Source: PNAI01 sp035574295
Lineage (GTDB): Bacteria > Pseudomonadota > Alphaproteobacteria > Rhizobiales > Xanthobacteraceae
DNA length: 24,442 bases
Direction of reading: 5' to 3'
Assembly: GCA_035574295.1 (NCBI GenBank)
Contig: DATLYX010000079.1
Location: forward strand, 1 to 24,442
In this document: positions 23,070 to 24,442 of the stretch, in pieces
How positions within the stretch are numbered: the first letter of the stretch is position 1
Layout of the letters: each line of letters opens with the position of its first letter
Position numbers and translations under genes: made by a program
The notes under the pieces: model-generated
Databases searched by the model: none
Seen by the model: only the letters and a program-made list of their open reading frames with translations
What the model was told of the DNA's origin: nothing

Positions 23070-23289
23070 GCGGTTGCCGCGCCGTCTCTCCACCCCGCCT
23101 CGTCCTTGAACGCGCCGCGTCTGCGGCGGCGCCGGCATCCGCTTGCGGGGTGCGCATGCAGCCGAGCGCGCTGCGCGTCGTCGGCTCCATGCGGTGATCC
23201 TCGGCCAGCACAGTCCAGGCCAGCCAAGGCAGTGCCGCCGCGGTGGCCAAGTTGCCGAACATGATCGCGAGGATGGTCGGGGCGAACAT
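23029..23289 (-). CDS. Possible small membrane protein (doubtful)
   Basis: An 86-residue frame with a convincing hydrophobic N-terminus (MFAPTILAIMFGNLATAAAL, then PWLAWTVLAED) but an Arg-rich, low-complexity C-terminus that overlaps the end of the TPR gene on the other strand. There is no clear ribosome-binding site. The N-terminal part looks more protein-like than a random GC-rich frame; the tail does not. Otherwise 23070-23439 holds only an 8-bp inverted repeat CGGGCTTT/AAAGCCCG (23341-23364). Confidence 0.3.
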   Translation of the reverse strand: MFAPTILAIMFGNLATAAALPWLAWTVLAEDHRMEPTTRSALGCMRTPQADAGAAADAARSRTRRGGETARQPLKYPGLPPSRKAA

Positions 23290-23439
23290 GGCGATATCCG
23301 GAACGCAAAATTTTCTGCGGCCGCCTTCGCGGCTTTCGACCGGGCTTTAGTCCAGGAAAGCCCGAAGGGTTGCTATCAAAGATTGGTACGGCAGCGATAT
23401 TTCGCAAGCAGCACTCGCTTTCCAAGCCTTGGGCACGCT

Positions 23440-23467
23440 CTTGAAAATCGGGCAGCGGCTTCTAACT
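23440..23467 (+). promoter_or_regulatory. Candidate sigma-32 (RpoH) promoter of the sHsp operon
   Basis: CTTG (23440-23443), 17 bp, TCTAACT (23461-23467). This is the same spacing as at the other class A sHsp gene, with two mismatches to the CYTATNT pattern. The predicted start is near 23474, just before the first leader hairpin. Confidence 0.5.
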
Positions 23468-23476
23468 CGATTTATG

Positions 23477-23582
23477 GCCACGCCCAGCGCGTGGCTCCGG
23501 GCGCCATTCGGGCCCGGCTTGCGGGCGCCGGCTCAGGTGTCCGACGCCCCTCGTACCCATGTTGCTCAGAAGGAGGATGTGG
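23477..23582 (+). ncRNA. ROSE-like RNA thermometer in the sHsp operon leader
   Basis: Four successive hairpins: 23477-23495 (GCCACGC/GCGTGGC), 23497-23517 (CCGGGC/GCCCGG), 23523-23549 (GGGCG/CGCCC) and 23557-23582. In the last, CCAUGUU[G]CUC pairs with GAGGAUGUGG around loop AGAAG: ten base pairs, one bulged G, covering the AGGAGG (23571-23576), with AUG two bases later. The UUGCU...GGAGGAU signature and bulged G are the ROSE hallmark. Upstream in-frame ATG codons lie inside this leader and are not real starts. Confidence 0.9.
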
Positions 23583-23584
23583 CT

Positions 23585-24034
23585 ATGAGGAAACTGGATC
23601 TTACCCCTCTGTGGCGGTCGACCGTCGGGTTCGACCGCGTCTTCGACCTCATCGACGATGCGCTTCGCGGCAACGGCGGCGACAACTATCCGCCTTACAA
23701 CATCGAACGCCTCGGTGAGGACGAATATCGCATCACGCTGGCTCTGGCCGGCTTCAAGCCGGAGGACATCACCGTCACGGTCGAGCAGGACGTGCTCACG
23801 GTGGAGGGCCGCAAGGCCGAAACGGGTGATGAGAACTATCTCTACCAGGGAATCCCCGCGCGTCCGTTCCGGCGCGTGTTCAACCTGGCCGACTATGTCC
23901 AGGTGAAAGGCGCCTCGCTGGCGGACGGGCTGCTCACCATCGATTTGGTGCGTGAGGTTCCCGAGGAGATGAAGCCGCGGCGGATCGCCATCATGAGCGG
24001 CAGCAAACAGATCGAGCACGCCAAGGCGGCGTAA
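23585..24034 (+). CDS. Small heat-shock protein Hsp20, class A rhizobial type
   Basis: A 149-residue cytoplasmic holdase chaperone. MRKLDLTPLWRSTVGFDRVF at the N-terminus, alpha-crystallin domain about 38-122 (YNIERLGEDEYRITLALAGF to LLTIDLVREVP), and the I-x-I motif IAI in RRIAIMSG that docks between dimers. It resembles the protein at 8711-9169 closely, including the AKAA ending. ATG 23585 is fixed by AGGAGG eight bases upstream and by the thermometer hairpin; the frame is open to 23429, but that part is leader. It is the first gene of a tandem sHsp unit. Confidence 0.95.
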   Translation: MRKLDLTPLWRSTVGFDRVFDLIDDALRGNGGDNYPPYNIERLGEDEYRITLALAGFKPEDITVTVEQDVLTVEGRKAETGDENYLYQGIPARPFRRVFNLADYVQVKGASLADGLLTIDLVREVPEEMKPRRIAIMSGSKQIEHAKAA

Positions 24035-24060
24035 GCGCGCGTGCAGCGCTTGCCCGTCAA

Positions 24061-24090
24061 CCGGCCGCGCGCGGTTTGCGCGCCGGCCGG
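24061..24090 (+). other. Stable hairpin between the tandem sHsp genes
   Basis: CCGGCC-GCGCGC pairs with GCGCGC-C-GGCCGG: twelve GC pairs, one bulged C, loop GGTTT. There is no T-run after it, so it is more likely an mRNA stability or partial-readthrough element than a terminator. It lies between the class A gene and the next sHsp. Confidence 0.6.
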
Positions 24091-24112
24091 AGGGTGCAGA
24101 AAGGAGGACAAT

Positions 24113-24442
24113 ATGGCCATCAGAGACTTGATCCCATGGAACCGCCGGCGCGATGTGTCGGTCAGGCGCGGCGAGGAGGTCAATCCGTTCCTGGCGCTGC
24201 ATCGCGAGGTCAACCGGCTGTTCGACGACGTTTTCCGCGGGTTTGATCTCGCCCCGTTTTCTTCCGATCGCTTTTTTGACCGGGCGATCGGCTGGCCCAA
24301 CATCGAGGTCAGCGAGACCGACAAGGAAGTGAAGGTCACCGCCGAGCTTCCCGGTCTTGACGAGAAGGATGTCCAGGTTGAGCTGTCGAACGGCGTCCTG
24401 GTCATCAAGGGCGAGAAGCGGACCGATACGGAAGACAAGGAT
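24113..24442 (+). CDS. Hsp20/alpha-crystallin family protein, 3' end cut by window
   Basis: 110 codons are visible from ATG 24113, which has AAGGAGG five bases upstream. The N-terminus MAIRDLIPWNRRRDVSVRRG and FLALHREVNRLFDDVFRGF belong to a different sHsp subfamily from the class A proteins (HSP18-like). The alpha-crystallin domain begins at about residue 62 (PNIEVSETDKEVKVTAELPG) and runs off the edge within GVLVIKGEKR. It has an exposed strong ribosome-binding site and no ROSE hairpin of its own, so in the tandem unit it would rely on the upstream promoter rather than on its own thermometer. Confidence 0.93.
   Translation, partial: MAIRDLIPWNRRRDVSVRRGEEVNPFLALHREVNRLFDDVFRGFDLAPFSSDRFFDRAIGWPNIEVSETDKEVKVTAELPGLDEKDVQVELSNGVLVIKGEKRTDTEDKD

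Overview
This is a GC-rich chromosomal window from an alphaproteobacterium, most likely of the order Hyphomicrobiales (a Bradyrhizobium/Xanthobacteraceae-like organism). The evidence is a 1573-residue GltB next to GltD, a CpdR single-domain response regulator, cysteine-free 41-residue ribosomal protein L36, class A small heat-shock proteins behind ROSE-type RNA thermometers, and an sRNA that looks like the rhizobial MmgR/alpha-r8 family. Assignment is by recognition only; no database was searched. I see no integrase, transposase, phage gene or CRISPR array, so this reads as core chromosome.

Layout. 1-191: 3' end of a proline-rich coding region. 240-724: two near-identical 219-bp composite palindromic repeats; a third, diverged relative lies at 20109-20268. 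766-6912 (minus): gltB-gltD, glutamate synthase, with a candidate promoter and overlapping palindrome about 230 bp upstream of gltB. 7333-8142 (plus): exported proline-rich protein. 8172-9169 (minus): acyl-CoA thioesterase and a small heat-shock protein with terminator, RNA thermometer and sigma-32-like promoter. 9361-10392 (plus): lysophospholipase-like alpha/beta hydrolase, convergent with an outer-membrane beta-barrel gene (10452-11135, minus). 11395-12183 (minus): histidinol-phosphatase-type phosphatase, divergent from an MFS transporter (12304-13563, plus). 13744-13811 (plus): candidate MmgR-like sRNA. 13865-14821 (minus): N-formylglutamate amidohydrolase. 15056-15415 (plus): cpdR, followed by tRNA-Val(GAC). 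15743-18711 (minus): BT1-type transporter, LLM flavin-dependent oxidoreductase and a small membrane protein. 18802-20079 (plus): APC-family permease. 20290-21435 (minus): short MetE-like zinc methyltransferase. 21753-22019 (plus): secreted eight-cysteine miniprotein with a perfect CtrA-type box upstream. 22210-22335: rpmJ. 22419-23069: exported TPR protein. 23585-24442: two tandem small heat-shock protein genes, the second cut by the window end.

Functional themes. Most transcription units are one to three genes with unrelated housekeeping roles: nitrogen assimilation (gltBD), histidine metabolism (hisN and the formylglutamate hydrolase), transport, and cell-cycle proteolysis (cpdR). The best coordinated signal is heat-shock control: the two class A sHsp genes, 14 kb apart on opposite strands, share the same layout of CTTG-N17 promoter, multi-hairpin leader and a last hairpin that hides the Shine-Dalgarno with one bulged G. 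The least explained elements are the cysteine-rich secreted miniprotein, the sRNA, the palindrome over the gltB promoter, and the palindromic repeat family.
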